A model generated the notes under the pieces. It worked only from the letters and a program-made list of their open reading frames with translations, was not told where the DNA came from and ran no database searches. The position numbers and the translations under genes were made by a program. Below are positions 10,920-22,544 of a stretch of 64,000 nt of DNA, piece after piece (position 1 is the stretch's first letter; every line of letters starts with the position of its first letter). The DNA comes from Chromobotia macracanthus (taxonomy: Eukaryota > Chordata > Actinopteri > Cypriniformes > Botiidae), in contig JAZGTH010000103.1 in the NCBI GenBank assembly GCA_036877525.1, forward strand, positions 1,358,501 to 1,422,500. Direction: 5' to 3'.

Positions 10920-12057
10920 ATGGCGATGAGCAGCATCCTGAACCCTGATGACATTAAGAAAGCTCTTGATGCATTTAAAGGTGATTGTGATGTCACACGC
11001 TTTATGCCGCACATTTTCTTTCCCTCATATATTCAGAGAAAACTCTACCTTTAACAATCAAACATGCCCAGAGATGAATGTTAAAGAAATGAGAAAACCT
11101 GCAGTAATGTGGAGCTGTACTGTAAGTTCAAAGTCTCATACTGGAATTTCAGAGAGAAACCCGAGCGTTTCCTCAGCCTGTCTGTGTTTGGATCTCCTCA
11201 CAGCTGCTGACTCGTTCGACCCCAAGAAGTTTTTTGAGATGGTGGGACTGAAGAAGAAGCCGGCTGATGATGTGAAGAAAGCTTTTCACGTCCTGGATGC
11301 AGACAACAGCGGTTTTATAGAGGAGGAGGAACTCAAGTAAGACTCGCAGCAAGAAGTAGTTTACTAAAAAAATAAAAATTCTCTCATAATTGTGCTATCC
11401 TACGTGTATATGACTTTCTTTCTTCAGCCGAAAACAATAAGAGTTATATTAAATAATATCCTTCCAAGCTTTATAATGGCAGTGAATAGTGCCCAAGATT
11501 TTAAAGCTCAAAAAAAGCACATTCAGCCATAATAAAAGTAATCCACACGACTCCAGTGGGTTTATATATGACGTCTGAAATTAAACAATACATTTACGAA
11601 AGAAAACAATACTTTGAGTGTATTACCACAGCTAGGATGGCATGAGAGAATTTTCATTTTTGGTGAACTGTTATTTTAGGACTACATCCTTCTCAATATA
11701 TTCAACAGAGCTGTCTGCTCCACAAGAGCACAACTCATTTTCATTGGAGTGGTCTTTTCTTTTGTGTCATATTGCATCAAAAACAACATTCACCGTATTT
11801 TTGTGAGCAGTCTGCCGCTGTCTCCTCTGTTCAGGTTTGTTCTGAGGGGTTTTGCTACAGGCGGTCGAGATCTGACTGATAAAGAGACCAAAGCATTCCT
11901 AAAGGCTGCGGACAAAGATGGCGATGGAAAGATTGGAGCTGAGGGTAAAACTAAACATCTGTCTCTTAACACGAGCACAAGTCACTTTGTGTTCAGACAT
12001 ATCACTGTCATAAGATTTCTTTCTGTTTCAGAGTTTGCCGCTCTGGTTCGTGAATAA
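10920..12057 (+). CDS. pvalb: Parvalbumin (EF-hand calcium buffer)
   Basis: Coding exons are 10920-10980, 11204-11336, 11835-11944 and 12032-12057. All junctions are GT-AG and phases agree (1, 0+AA|G, 1). The product is 109 residues, the usual parvalbumin length, beginning [20 protein letters not shown]. The CD loop is [12 protein letters not shown] and the EF loop [12 protein letters not shown]. Both have acidic residues at positions 1, 3 and 12 and glycine at 6, so both should bind calcium. The degenerate AB hand ([16 protein letters not shown]) is also present. The protein is a cytosolic Ca2+ buffer of fast muscle and neurons. The sequence looks closer to the alpha lineage than to fish muscle beta forms, but I cannot assign the numbered paralogue. 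The ATG follows an acceptor at 10917 (CT-rich tract), so at least one non-coding 5' exon lies upstream. A polyadenylation signal AATAAA lies at 12517. Confidence 0.95.
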
Positions 12058-13649
12058 GTGACGCAGACTCTTGGCCTTTTCATACCTCATGACCCTTTGA
12101 CCTTGACCTCAGCACAACCTGATGCACACACTTGCACACACACTTGCACACTCACACGTCCTTACAGTATCACATCTCTAATGTACACACACCTTCACAC
12201 ACACAAACCTCATATAGTCATGCTATTTATTTTCTTTTTTATACAAAAGTAAATATTTCTGCTAGTGTATAGACCAAGAGACCTTTAAAAGGGCAAAACC
12301 TCATGCAGGCAATATGTAGATATTATAGAAGAGAAAAACGCTTCTCTCATTCCCTCACTGTTGTTCTTTAGTCCTCATCTGTGTTTCTGTCCCCTCAGTG
12401 TCTCGTATTGTTCTCGGGTTTTCTCTCCTCTGACTCTTGTTACTGTACACCCCCAAACACACACACATCTGAGACACGCCAAAAGAAGAAAGAGGTCAAG
12501 CTGTGAACGGCAACAAAATAAAGCAAAAACGCCTCAAGAGCTTTTGCTCGTAATGAATGTGTTTCTGTCTTTTTTTCTGGTTTAATGAGTCAGATATTTT
12601 GCACGGCTGACACGCAGTGCTACTGTTACTGTATCCCTTGAGAAAGTGAAAATTATTTTCAGCAAGTTGCATTTAATATTCAGGAAATTTAATATTTTAA
12701 TATTCACGAGTGGCGAAGCAGCTTCCAAACTAGTTTTCCAAGCCACCTACAATTTGAAGTATATAAACTTCAGTTAGGTTACAACTGTAACAACGTTCAA
12801 TCTAAAGAAGTCAGTAATAAATTACTGATAAAGAGACACAATCAACTTCACATTCATTTATTTTGTTAGACAAACAGATCATGGTGTGAAGATGTATACA
12901 AACAGAAATAATAACTCTTGGACAGAGTGTGTTTTTTATTTGTTCTTTATTTATCAGGCAAGCCCAACATCGTCTCGCTGTTATACAGGCAGGCATATTT
13001 ACGTATTTTTTAAACTCTGCATCAATTAAAGAAAATGTTCCCAGAAAACGTCTCTACAGTCGGTGATGTGTTACATCTCAGAGACGTTCATACAGATGAG
13101 TTCACACTAATGGCTCTGACACCTCAGCAGAAGGTCTCGCCAATTACTGACAAGGTTAAAACGAACATTCATTTAAAGAGACAGAACACCCAATTTAAAG
13201 GCAGTATAATCAGATGCGTCAGATGAGTTACCCGAGCTTTAAAGACAGAGTTCACGCCCGGAGCTGGATAACAACCGATAGCCGTGTTATCAGAGAATTT
13301 CAGGGTCAAAGGCTAAACCACACAGAACTGTAGTTAAAACATCTCCAACGGCAACAAACACAACGCTGTACATTTACAGCGCATTAGTAACAACCTTTGA
13401 TACTTCCAAGAAAAGCGTGCGTAAATAATGCAAATTATACACAATTTTTAGGAAGTTAAACAGACTAAAACATACACTTAACTCAGCACTTTGAAAAACG
13501 CGGAATTTAAACAATGAATGAGCTTTAAAGAGCAGTCATGAATCACTGACAAGTCACATTATCTGAACTGTAATGCTTCATACTGACAAAATTATACTGA
13601 CAAATGAATGTGTTTGAATATGATTAAACGATGTAAAATGTGCAGCACA
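12058..13649. other. Convergent 3' flank of pvalb and baiap2l2
   Basis: The proximal part is pvalb 3' UTR (AATAAA at 12517-12522). On the minus strand an AATAAA (complement at 12857-12862) is a candidate polyadenylation signal for baiap2l2. That would give it a 3' UTR of about 2 kb spanning both tandem arrays. No further coding exon was found. Confidence 0.45.
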
Positions 13650-14410
13650 GATCTGTCATTGGTCGAAGAGCTTTAGAATGTTTGAGGAGCTGATCTGTCA
13701 TTGGTCGAAGAGCTTTAGAATGTTTGAGGAGCTGATCTGTCATTGGTCGAAGAGCTTTAGAATGTTTGAGGAGCTGATCTGTCATTGGTCGAAGAGCTTT
13801 AGAATGTTTGAGGATCTGATCTGTCATTGGTCGAAGAGCGTTAGAATGTTTGAGGAGCTGATCTGTCATTGGTCGAAGAGCTTTAGAATGTTTGAGGAGC
13901 TGATCTGTCATTGGTCAAAGAGCTTTAGAATGTTTGAGGAGCTGATCTGTCATTGGTCGAAGAGCTTTAGAATGTTTGAGGAGCTGATCTGTCATTGGTA
14001 CTTTAGAATGATTGAGGATCTGATCTGTCATTGGTCAAAGAGCTTTAGAATGTTTGAGGAGCTGATCTGTCATTGGTCGAAGAGCTTTAGAATGTTTGAG
14101 GAGCTGATCTGTCATTGGTCAAAGAGCTTTAGAATGTTTGAGGAGCTGATCTGTCATTGGTCGAAGAGCTTTAGAATGTTTGAGGATCTGATCTGTCATT
14201 GGTCAAAGAGCTTTAGAATGTTTGAGGAGCTGATCTGTCATTGGTCAAAGAGCTTTAGAATGTTTGAGGAGCTGATCTGTCATTGGTCAAAGAGCTTTAG
14301 AATGTTTGAGGAGCTGATCTGTCATTGGTTAAAGAGCTTTAGAATGTTTGAGGAGCTGATCTGTCATTGGTCAAAGAGCTTTAGAATGTTTGAGGAGCTG
14401 ATCTGTCATT
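13650..14410. repeat. 42-bp minisatellite, about 18 units
   Basis: Units recur every 42 bp (ATGTTTGAGG at 13678, 13720 and so on). Common variants are TCGAAG or TCAAAG and GAGCTG or GATCTG. Because 42 is a multiple of three and the unit lacks stops in one frame, long artificial open frames appear on both strands. On the minus strand the core ACCAATGACAGATCAGCTCC matches the last coding codons of baiap2l2 (Thr-Asn-Asp-Arg-Ser-Ala-Pro). This links the array to that exon. Confidence 0.95.
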
Positions 14411-14945
14411 GGTTGAAATGTTATTTATACTCGTGGAGCTGATCTGTCGTTGGTTGAAATGTTATTTATACTCGTGGAGCTGATTTGCCGTTGGTTGAAA
14501 TGTTATTTATACTCGTGGAGCTGATTTGCCGTTGGTTGAAATGTTATTTATACTCGTGGAGCTGATCTGTCGTTGGTTGAAATGTTATTTATACTCGTGG
14601 AGCTGATTTGCCGTTGGTTGAAATGTTATTTATACTCGTGGAGCTGATCTGTCGCTGGTTGAAATGTTATTTATACTCGTGGAGCTGATCTGTCGTTGGT
14701 TGAAATGTTATTTATACTCGTGGAGCTGATCTGTCGCTGGTTGAAATGTTATTTATACTCGTGGAGCTGATCTGTCGTTGGTTGAAATGTTATTTATACT
14801 CGTGGAGCTGATCTGTCGCTGGTTGAAATGTTATTTATACTCGTGGAGCTGATCTGTCGCTGGTTGAAATGTTATTTATACTCGTGGAGCTGATCTGTCG
14901 TTGGTTGAAATGTTATTTATACTCGTGGAGCTGATCTGTCGTTGG
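14411..14945. repeat. 41-bp minisatellite, about 13 units, containing the baiap2l2 stop codon
   Basis: The unit recurs every 41 bp (TTTATACTCG at 14711, 14752 and so on). Variation is mainly TCGTTGG, TCGCTGG or GCCGTTGG. Read on the minus strand the unit is the end of the baiap2l2 coding sequence (AACGACAGATCAGCTCCACG), its TAA stop and a short flank ending ACATTTC. The genuine stop codon lies inside the unit nearest the exon. The array abuts the 42-bp array at 13650-14410. Confidence 0.95.
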
Positions 14946-17900
14946 TTTTTGTGGGTTTCAGCTTCACAGTGGCAAATGGATTTGTGCCTCTGTAGAAACA
15001 GAGAAAGAGGTGATAATTTTTTTGCAATGTAAACGATCCTGTTTTGGTACTGATCTGCTAAGGCATCATATTAGAGGTTGCTGGACTATGCAACAATACA
15101 AATTTCCACCAACCTGGGAAAAAGTTCCGGTCGAGACCCGTAGTTTTCTTGTCTCTGTCAAATAAGACAAAAATAAGTCAAAACAAAAACAGAAACATGC
15201 ATAGCATGTTAAGTATGACTCAATTTGAGAGTATTCTTGAAATGAAGTGAATGCCCCTGCACACAAAATCACACCAAAAGCAACAAAATGGCGCTATCTT
15301 AAAATTCAACATGTTCAGTTGGACTTTATGCCCAGGATACTCAACAGGCGGCTCACGGGTCACATCCTTCCCTTTATTTTGTGGCCCCATAAATAGTTAT
15401 GAAAGTGAAAATTATACACTGTGCTTTCAGTTTTGCATGATAAGGAGCAGGGTTGAATGTGGGGTCCCGTGAGCCTTCTGAAGATGAGCATGCACATCAA
15501 ACACACACCCACACTCACTCACAGACCGTCAGCAGAAAGAACTGCCCCCTTGCAGCCACCAGAATGACGGATGAGGCGTCGAGGAGAAAAGAACTTTACC
15601 ACAGTGCCCCTGCTGGCCACAGCAATGAACTGACGTTTAACACTCAAACTCACACTGTTCTAATCTCATCCACACTCATGTTTGCTTACAGGCAAGAATC
15701 TCTCTCAGGATTTACAGTAAAATATTGTGAAGATCAGCAGAGCTTTAAAAAACAATGACTGAAAAACACTCAAATGATTCACTGAGGTCTGACTTTTGAA
15801 GAGATCTCTGCATTACACATGCTGCATGTTAACTTTCTCTTATATAATAATGAATAATGAATTCTGAAAATGAAGTTGGTGTTTAATTTTAAAAAAAGAG
15901 TGTGATTGTAATAATAATAATAATAAAAAATTATCAGAATCAACATGAAATCAAAACAGACATTATTAACTTTCTCTTACTGAGAACGATCTATCAGTCC
16001 ATGATTTCAAATGAAACAGTCCACATAATCTTTCATCAAATTGCAGCTTTCCTTTCTGGCTAACATCACAAATCTCTCTTTGTCCTCCAGCCCTTCCCTC
16101 TTACACGTCATATAATCAACACTTTTCATGGTCCAGTCCATGTCCTCACATCTTGTTAAATGTCGTGTTTCACTCATAAATGTCACATTAGGGAAGTAAA
16201 TGGGTTGTGTACATCATTCACGTTGACTTTGGCAGCTCTTACTTTGTTTTCTGAAGGGGTGGGCGTGACCGGCCGGGACTCGCTGGATTTGCTTGATGGA
16301 GGTGGCGGAGGTGGGGGCGGAGCCACACTGTGGCTGCTGCTCACGGATTGGTCGAGAAGGTTACTCATGCTGCTGCTGCTTCTGAGTGAGCCGCTGTAGA
16401 ACAGCGGGTGGAACAGATGTCAAAGGTCACAGGTTTAAGGTAAAGCACCTGCGCAGGTGCTGGGAAATGTGCGGTATCACTTACCTGGGGACAGCTGGTC
16501 CAGGTGGCTCATCTGAGGGGCCTACATAAGCAGCTGGGAACCAGCCCTGTCTAAACAATACAGAAACCAATGGGATCAAATGAGCAAGAAACAAAATATG
16601 GTCTTTTACAGAAGACTGACCCAGTTAACAATCTGGGGTTGTAAGAACGTTTCTATTAAGTAACATAAATGTTAAAATGTTATTCTGAATGTTCTAGGAA
16701 CATTCAAAACATCCAGTTTTTTAGACGTTGTATTAACATTACTGCTTGGTTATAAGAACATTATTTTTAGTCTGTAATGTTTTAAAAACATTAACAACTT
16801 AACCCAAATACCCCTAACAACTTTATAATAACTAGAACTAACAACATAAGAATAATGTTTTTGATATATGATATACAACGTTAAAAATGTGTTCTACTAA
16901 TGTTACTGCAAAAAAACTTTTGATAACTATAAGAGAACTTTTAGAGAACATTAGTCAACATGCGGAGAACGTTCCCTGTTAGCTGAGGAGAAGAGCAACA
17001 ATACTTTGTCCTCAGTCTGGTACTAGTTTAACATCCTTCAGTTTAGTGTTGTTAAACCCTCACAAGCGTGTTTAGGATGTTTCTGAGATCAGCTTGTTTA
17101 AAGGGTACAACAGAGAAGTTTGCTCTATGGTTTAAACACAGGACTTCAGGCTTACCAGCCTTCATGTTTAACCATCATGAGTGTGTGGAGAAGCTCTCAC
17201 CGTCCAGAAGTCTCACAGCGGCCGTACAGCCAGCCATTCCTTGGCTCCTGAACAAGTACAGCTATGATTTCTCCCCGGGAGAAAGGCAGGAGGGTGGGGT
17301 TTGCGGCAGGGCCGTGGTCCACCAGTGCACGCATCACTCTGCCTCCGGCCAATCCCGAGACGGAGCTTGAATGACTGGGTTGAGGGGAGGGGCCTTAGAT
17401 GAGAAATGAGAAGATAGAGTTTGTCGTAAGCAGTCAATTACAATATTTACCAACACAATAAATGAAGGCTAACATTGTCTGATTAAACATTTCTGATGAT
17501 GTCATAAGGTCTTCACACCTCTAGAAGGAGCTCTGCCCAGAGGCTCCGCCCAACGGTTCACACGGTCATCAATCTGTAAATCATGAAAATTAATAAATAA
17601 GATAAAGCCGTTAAATGTCATTAAATACATACATGATAATGTACGGTAAGTTGACCATTACTGCAATATAAATCCAGACGGAGTAATAACAGACTGAATG
17701 TACATTATCACGCTTATAATGTTGATACTCACCAAATGAATTAATAAATGGACATTAAATATTGATTTGAGTTTAAATGATGTGAGTATGTAAAAAGATG
17801 TTGCGTAATGTTACGCGTTACATCAAACAAACACAGCTCAGGAAAATGATTTTTGGGGCCAGCTGACTGGAGCAGTCATGCAATTTTTTTGAGATATTAC

Positions 17901-20900
17901 AGATATTATTCTTCACGCACCCCATTATCATCAAGTCGTGAAGGAGTGCGTGGACGAGATTCTCTCGTGTGATTCACCAGATCTTTCCACCCCTCTGCTC
18001 TGTTCTGCAGAGCGCCTCCTGTCTGTGGGAGGAACAGTAATTTACAACTGATCAGATTTAGCTCTAAAAAATAAAATATGTATATACATTCAGCCAAAGC
18101 AATAAAGCAGAACACACAAAATGAGTTTTATCACCTTCCAAAATAGGAAAATAAATAATTGAAAAGGTAAAGTTTAATTATAGCATTGTGGGGACACAAC
18201 GGCTAGATCAGCTATTTTCACATAATCCCACCCTGAAAATAATGCATACGCATCTGCCGTCACCTTGCTTATGTCTCAAAGGCCGCAGACACCATTAAAC
18301 AGCTGGTTGATTACAGACACTCGTAACAGTAAATGACTGTATTAACCTTGTTGATGAGATGGACAATAGACTGAGTGAGTCCCGTGTGTTTCTCAGCCAG
18401 GAATCGATATCTCCTTTCTTCCTCCTTTAATGCCTCTTTCTGACTCTCCCGGAGAAAACGCACATATTCACTGCCATCCTACACACACACACACATCAGC
18501 ATTATCATCATTCTCTGTGTTTTATAGCACCATCGTGAGTGATAACGTATGTCTTTTAGCATCTGTTTAATGGCCTCAACACTGTTTTAAAATGCTCGTC
18601 ACCATCTTCCTGGTGACATATGGCCTGTCTAGATACACACACATGAGTTGCAGCCCATTTAGCATTCACGGGCCATTTTGTGATGCATTCTGCTCACAAA
18701 CATTACAAGTGCTTGCTGAAACTGCCAATTCCAGTATGATTGTCTGGCTTCTACACTACTTCAGGTAGTGTGGCGTACATTGTTCTCACCTGTGGAACCC
18801 CTCTTCTCATTTGTCTCTCCAGTGCAGTTGCCTGGTTTCTTACCTCCATCTCGTAGCGCCTCCTGCTGGCCTGGGGGAGAACATGAGCAGCATTTTTCGT
18901 TTTAATATTCAGCTCCTTCTTTTGAATTAGCCGACAGAGGCTGGATTTGTAATAACATGCAGGTTTTGCTTCATTAAAATTAAAATGAACTGTTGAAAAA
19001 CTCACTAATATATAATCTTTATCCAGCCTGATATTGTGCTCCATCTCCTGCAGAACCTCAGTGTGAAACCAGCGGAACTAAATCAATCACACACACAGTG
19101 ACTGATTAAACATGGGCTTAGCCATAAAGACTATCAAATATTGTTTCATGTTAACAAAGGCAAATAAGCTGCAGATATTGAGAGATGAGTAACCAGAAGA
19201 GACACACACCACTCCTTCCAGTTCACTGGTGAGTTTTCTCTGATTCTCTGAGATCTGTATCAACACATCACCTGCAAAACACACATTTAGATTTAATCTA
19301 GAACCCATAACATCAGTTCTATCATCTGTGTGTGTGTGTGTGTGGCAGAGGTGGGTTGTGCCAACAGTGTGGAAACCAAATGTCCCCACAAGAATAGGCA
19401 AACCAGATATCACCTACATAGTGGAGACCAGCCAACAGCCCTCATGAGAAACAATTTAATACCATAAATCAGTGTTTCTCAACTCTTGTTCTTATTTAAC
19501 ACAAATAATCAATTTGTCAAATAATCAAATAATTTAAGATGCAATAAGCTCCAGAGATCTATGCAGAGAGATCTGTGAACTGAACTGAGCGTGTCAGATA
19601 AGAGAACATATACAACTGAGAACTAAGAACCACAGCACTAAATAATGTATTCATGAAAACATAAAAATGAAACAAGTTTTCGGTGTGAATCCAGGACAGA
19701 AGAAGAAACATGTGTTGAAGTGGAGGTATGATGCTTCTAGCAATGAAACAAGCCCTGCCATGATATGTCATCATGTATTATTTAACATAAAGAAGAGGAA
19801 CAGTTACCTGATACTGACCACAGACACACACTGAGTATACACACACCATCTCATAACCATTCAACATTATTCATAGCAACAAAACATCAATGAAAACTGA
19901 ATGAAAGTTTTCCATTAAAACACATCAGAGAAACAAACACACACACAAGAGATCCAGGGAGGAACAAAGTACATTAAAGAGTAAAGATCAGTTTGTTTGA
20001 GAGACGCTGGCTCCCTCCCTGTGTAACACCCTCAATAAACACAAAGAGTACATAGAAAAGTGTCGTGCTGTCATTTTAAAGTGTGCATTCTTACCTAATA
20101 ATCGTGAGGACAAACTCTGCATGGCCTGTTCACCCATCTTAGCCAAAGCACTGAAATACACTTCACTTGTGACAGCAAGAGCTGTAGATACACACACACA
20201 TTCGGTTCATTTACCAATGTAACCTTGTGATTTTTGCATTGTAAAAACAATAATAATGATCTTAATTATTCTATCATTAATTAATATTTTTTGTTCAGTA
20301 TCTGCACATGAATAAAACAATATCAATAAAAAAGAAACATTTTTAATTTCAGGCGTTTCGTCTTGTTCCATTGGCAAATGAACTAGTTTTAATCATAATT
20401 TTCAGAACTGTAGATGAAACATATTTCATAACTAGCTCTTTTTGAATCACGCAGGGTTAAACTCACGCTCATAAAACAGACAGTCATTAAACAATGATTA
20501 TGAATCAGCCAATGGCATTAAAGGTTTGCTTATCATCAACGACAACTAACAGGTCAAAGTTCAACCCCTCCACTTTTCAGAGTCTCTCAATCCACTTCAT
20601 TCATTTATTCATTCATTCATTCATTCATTCTCCTCTAACTCATGGGGACTTGCCTTGGAAAGCCTGAATGTAGCTGTTTCCCAGTGCCACCAGTTTCTGC
20701 AGGCCGGGGTTAAACTGCTCCATGATGCTCTGTTCAGTACAAACACACACTATAAGAATGACCGATCCATCACTGACATGCTTATCACAACAAATGACCC
20801 CATACAATCTGTCACCATGGTAACAGATCATCACAACAACTGTTCCCACCTAAAACCAACTTCTCAAAATCAAACGTACAGTATATACTAATATATAATA

Positions 20901-22544
20901 TTATCATTTGTTATACATAGTAAAACATGGTACTGTGTATGATATTACAGATTATTTTACTTTTGTATACTGTGTTTGTATACTTACTGTATAAATGCCC
21001 AGACAGACACACCGTACACTTACTGTATAAATGCCCAGACAGACACACCGTACACTTACTGTATAAATGCCCAGACATACTGTACACTTACTGTATAAAT
21101 GCCCAGACAGACACACCGTACACTTACTGTATAAATGCCCAGACATACACACCGTACACTTACTGTATAAATGCCCAGACAGACACACCGTACACTTACT
21201 GTATAAATGCCCAGACAGACACACCTAAAATCAACAACACACACACTTACTGTATAAATGCCCAGACAGACACACCGTACACTTACTGTATAAATGCCCA
21301 GACATACACACCGTACACTTACTGTATAAATGCCCAGACAGACACAACGTACACTTACTGTATAAATGCCCAGACAGACACACCGTACACTTACTGTATA
21401 AATGCCCAGACAGACACACCGTACACTTACTGTATAAATGCCCAGACAGACATACCGTACACTTACTGTATAAATGCCCAGACAGACATACTGTACACTT
21501 ACTGTATAAATGCCCAGACAGACACACCGTACACTTACTGTATAAATGCCCAGACAGACACACCGTACACTTACTGTATAAATGCCCAGACAGACACACC
21601 GTACACTTACTGTATAAATGCCCAGACAGACACACCGTACACTTACTGTATAAATGCCCAGACAGACACACCGTACACTTACTGTATAAATGCCCAGACA
21701 GACACACCGTACACTTACTGTATAAATGCCCAGACAGACATACTGTACACTTACTGTATAAATGCCCAGACAGACATACTGTACACTTACTGTATAAATG
21801 CCCAGACATACCGTACACTTACTGTATAAATGCCCAGACAGACACACTGTACACTTACTGTATAAATGCCCAGACAGACACACCGTACACTTACTGTATA
21901 AATGCCCAGACAGACACACCGTACACTTACTGTATAAATGCCCAGACAGACACACCGTACACTTACTGTATAAATGCCCAGACATACTGTACACTTACTG
22001 TATAAATGCCCAGACAGACACACCGTACACTTACTGTATAAATGCCCAGACATACTGTACACTTACTGTATAAATGCCCAGACAGACACACCGTACACTT
22101 ACTGTATAAATGCCCAGACAGACACACCGTACACTTACTGTATAAATGCCCAGACATACTGTACACTTACTGTATAAATGCCCAGACAGACACACCGACA
22201 CTTACTGTATAAATGCCCAGACAGACACACCGTACACTTACTGTATAAATGCCCAGACATACTGTACACTTACTGTATAAATGCCCAGACACACCGTACA
22301 CTTACTGTATAAATGCCCAGACACACCGTACGCTTACTGTATAAATGCCCAGACACACCGTACGCTTACTGTATAAATGCCCAGACATACTGTACACTTA
22401 CTGTATAAATGCCCAGACAGACACACCGTACACTTACTGTATAAATGCCCAGACATACACACCGTACACTTACTGTATAAATACACTTACTGTATAAATG
22501 CCCAAAGTGCTGCGATGCAGTTGATCACTGTTTTGTCCCGACAT
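14917..22544 (-). CDS. baiap2l2: BAIAP2-like protein 2 (I-BAR/IMD plus SH3 adaptor)
   Basis: Coding exons on the minus strand: 22544-22491, 20729-20654, 20181-20095, 19271-19210, 19077-19006, 18870-18790, 18478-18347, 18022-17921, 17573-17519, 17393-17201, 16550-16485, 16393-16243 and terminal 14989-14917. The I-BAR domain starts DQLHRSTLGIYT, then SIMEQFNPGLQKLVALGN and SEVYFSALAKMGEQ, and ends ERRYRFLAEKH. The SH3 domain (RVMRALVDHGPAANPTLLPF to GWFPAAYVG) spans exons 10-11. A serine- and proline-rich tail follows, with a run of eight prolines. The C-terminus TNPFATVKLKP, then TNDRSAPRV, matches the IRSp53/Pinkbar tail. The family bends membranes and regulates actin; BAIAP2L2 acts at epithelial junctions and hair-cell stereocilia. 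About 17-22 residues of the human IMD are missing between exons 6 and 7. The phase between exon 12 (ends phase 0) and the last exon (needs two carried bases) does not close. Either a small exon is unseen or exon 12 extends to 16187. Intron 2 uses a GC donor. Confidence 0.9.
15000..16242 (-). other. Last intron of baiap2l2, with possible alternative C-terminus
   Basis: Reading through the exon 12 donor (GTAAGA after 16243) stays open for about 20 codons to TGA at 16184. It gives a tail ending VNDVHNPFTSLM, another NPF-containing end. A CA/CT repeat lies near 15500-15525. An ATT/AAT run lies near 15910-15930. No other exon was convincing. Confidence 0.4.
16620..16988 (-). mobile_element. MITE-A copy, full length, in baiap2l2 intron
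   Basis: It opens CCCAGTTAACAATCTGGGG and closes GAACGTTCCCTGTTAGCTGAG. At about 369 bp it is one of the two most complete copies. It lies in the intron between the two SH3-encoding exons. Confidence 0.7.
20983..22500. repeat. 36-bp minisatellite in baiap2l2 intron 1, about 40 units
   Basis: The dominant unit is 36 bp; shorter 28-32 bp variants with CAGACATACTG or CAGACACACCG are interspersed. On the minus strand each unit contains GGGCATTTATACA followed by GTAAGTGTA. That is the 3' end of baiap2l2 coding exon 1 and its splice donor. The array starts at that exon: the first donor at 22490 is followed by a truncated unit and then regular units. Periodic open frames on both strands (LGIYTVSVRCVC or YTYCINAQTDTP) result from the 36-bp period and are not genes. 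Confidence 0.95.

Noticed and set aside
13678..14442. 254-codon open frame of repeated 14-residue units (MFEELICHWSKSFR)
   Set aside because: It is entirely the 42-bp minisatellite. The period is a multiple of three and the opposite strand is equally open. It lies in the presumed 3' UTR of baiap2l2.
17213..17437. Minus-strand frame through the SH3 exon giving RRQSDACTGG
   Set aside because: Wrong frame. The exon begins at 17393 after a CT-rich tract ending TCATCTAAG, which restores the SH3 sequence and the phase with exon 9.
20927..22177. Long open frames of 12-residue repeats on both strands
   Set aside because: They are produced by the 36-bp period of the intron-1 array and shift frame at shorter units. 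No acceptor, domain or independent start supports a protein.
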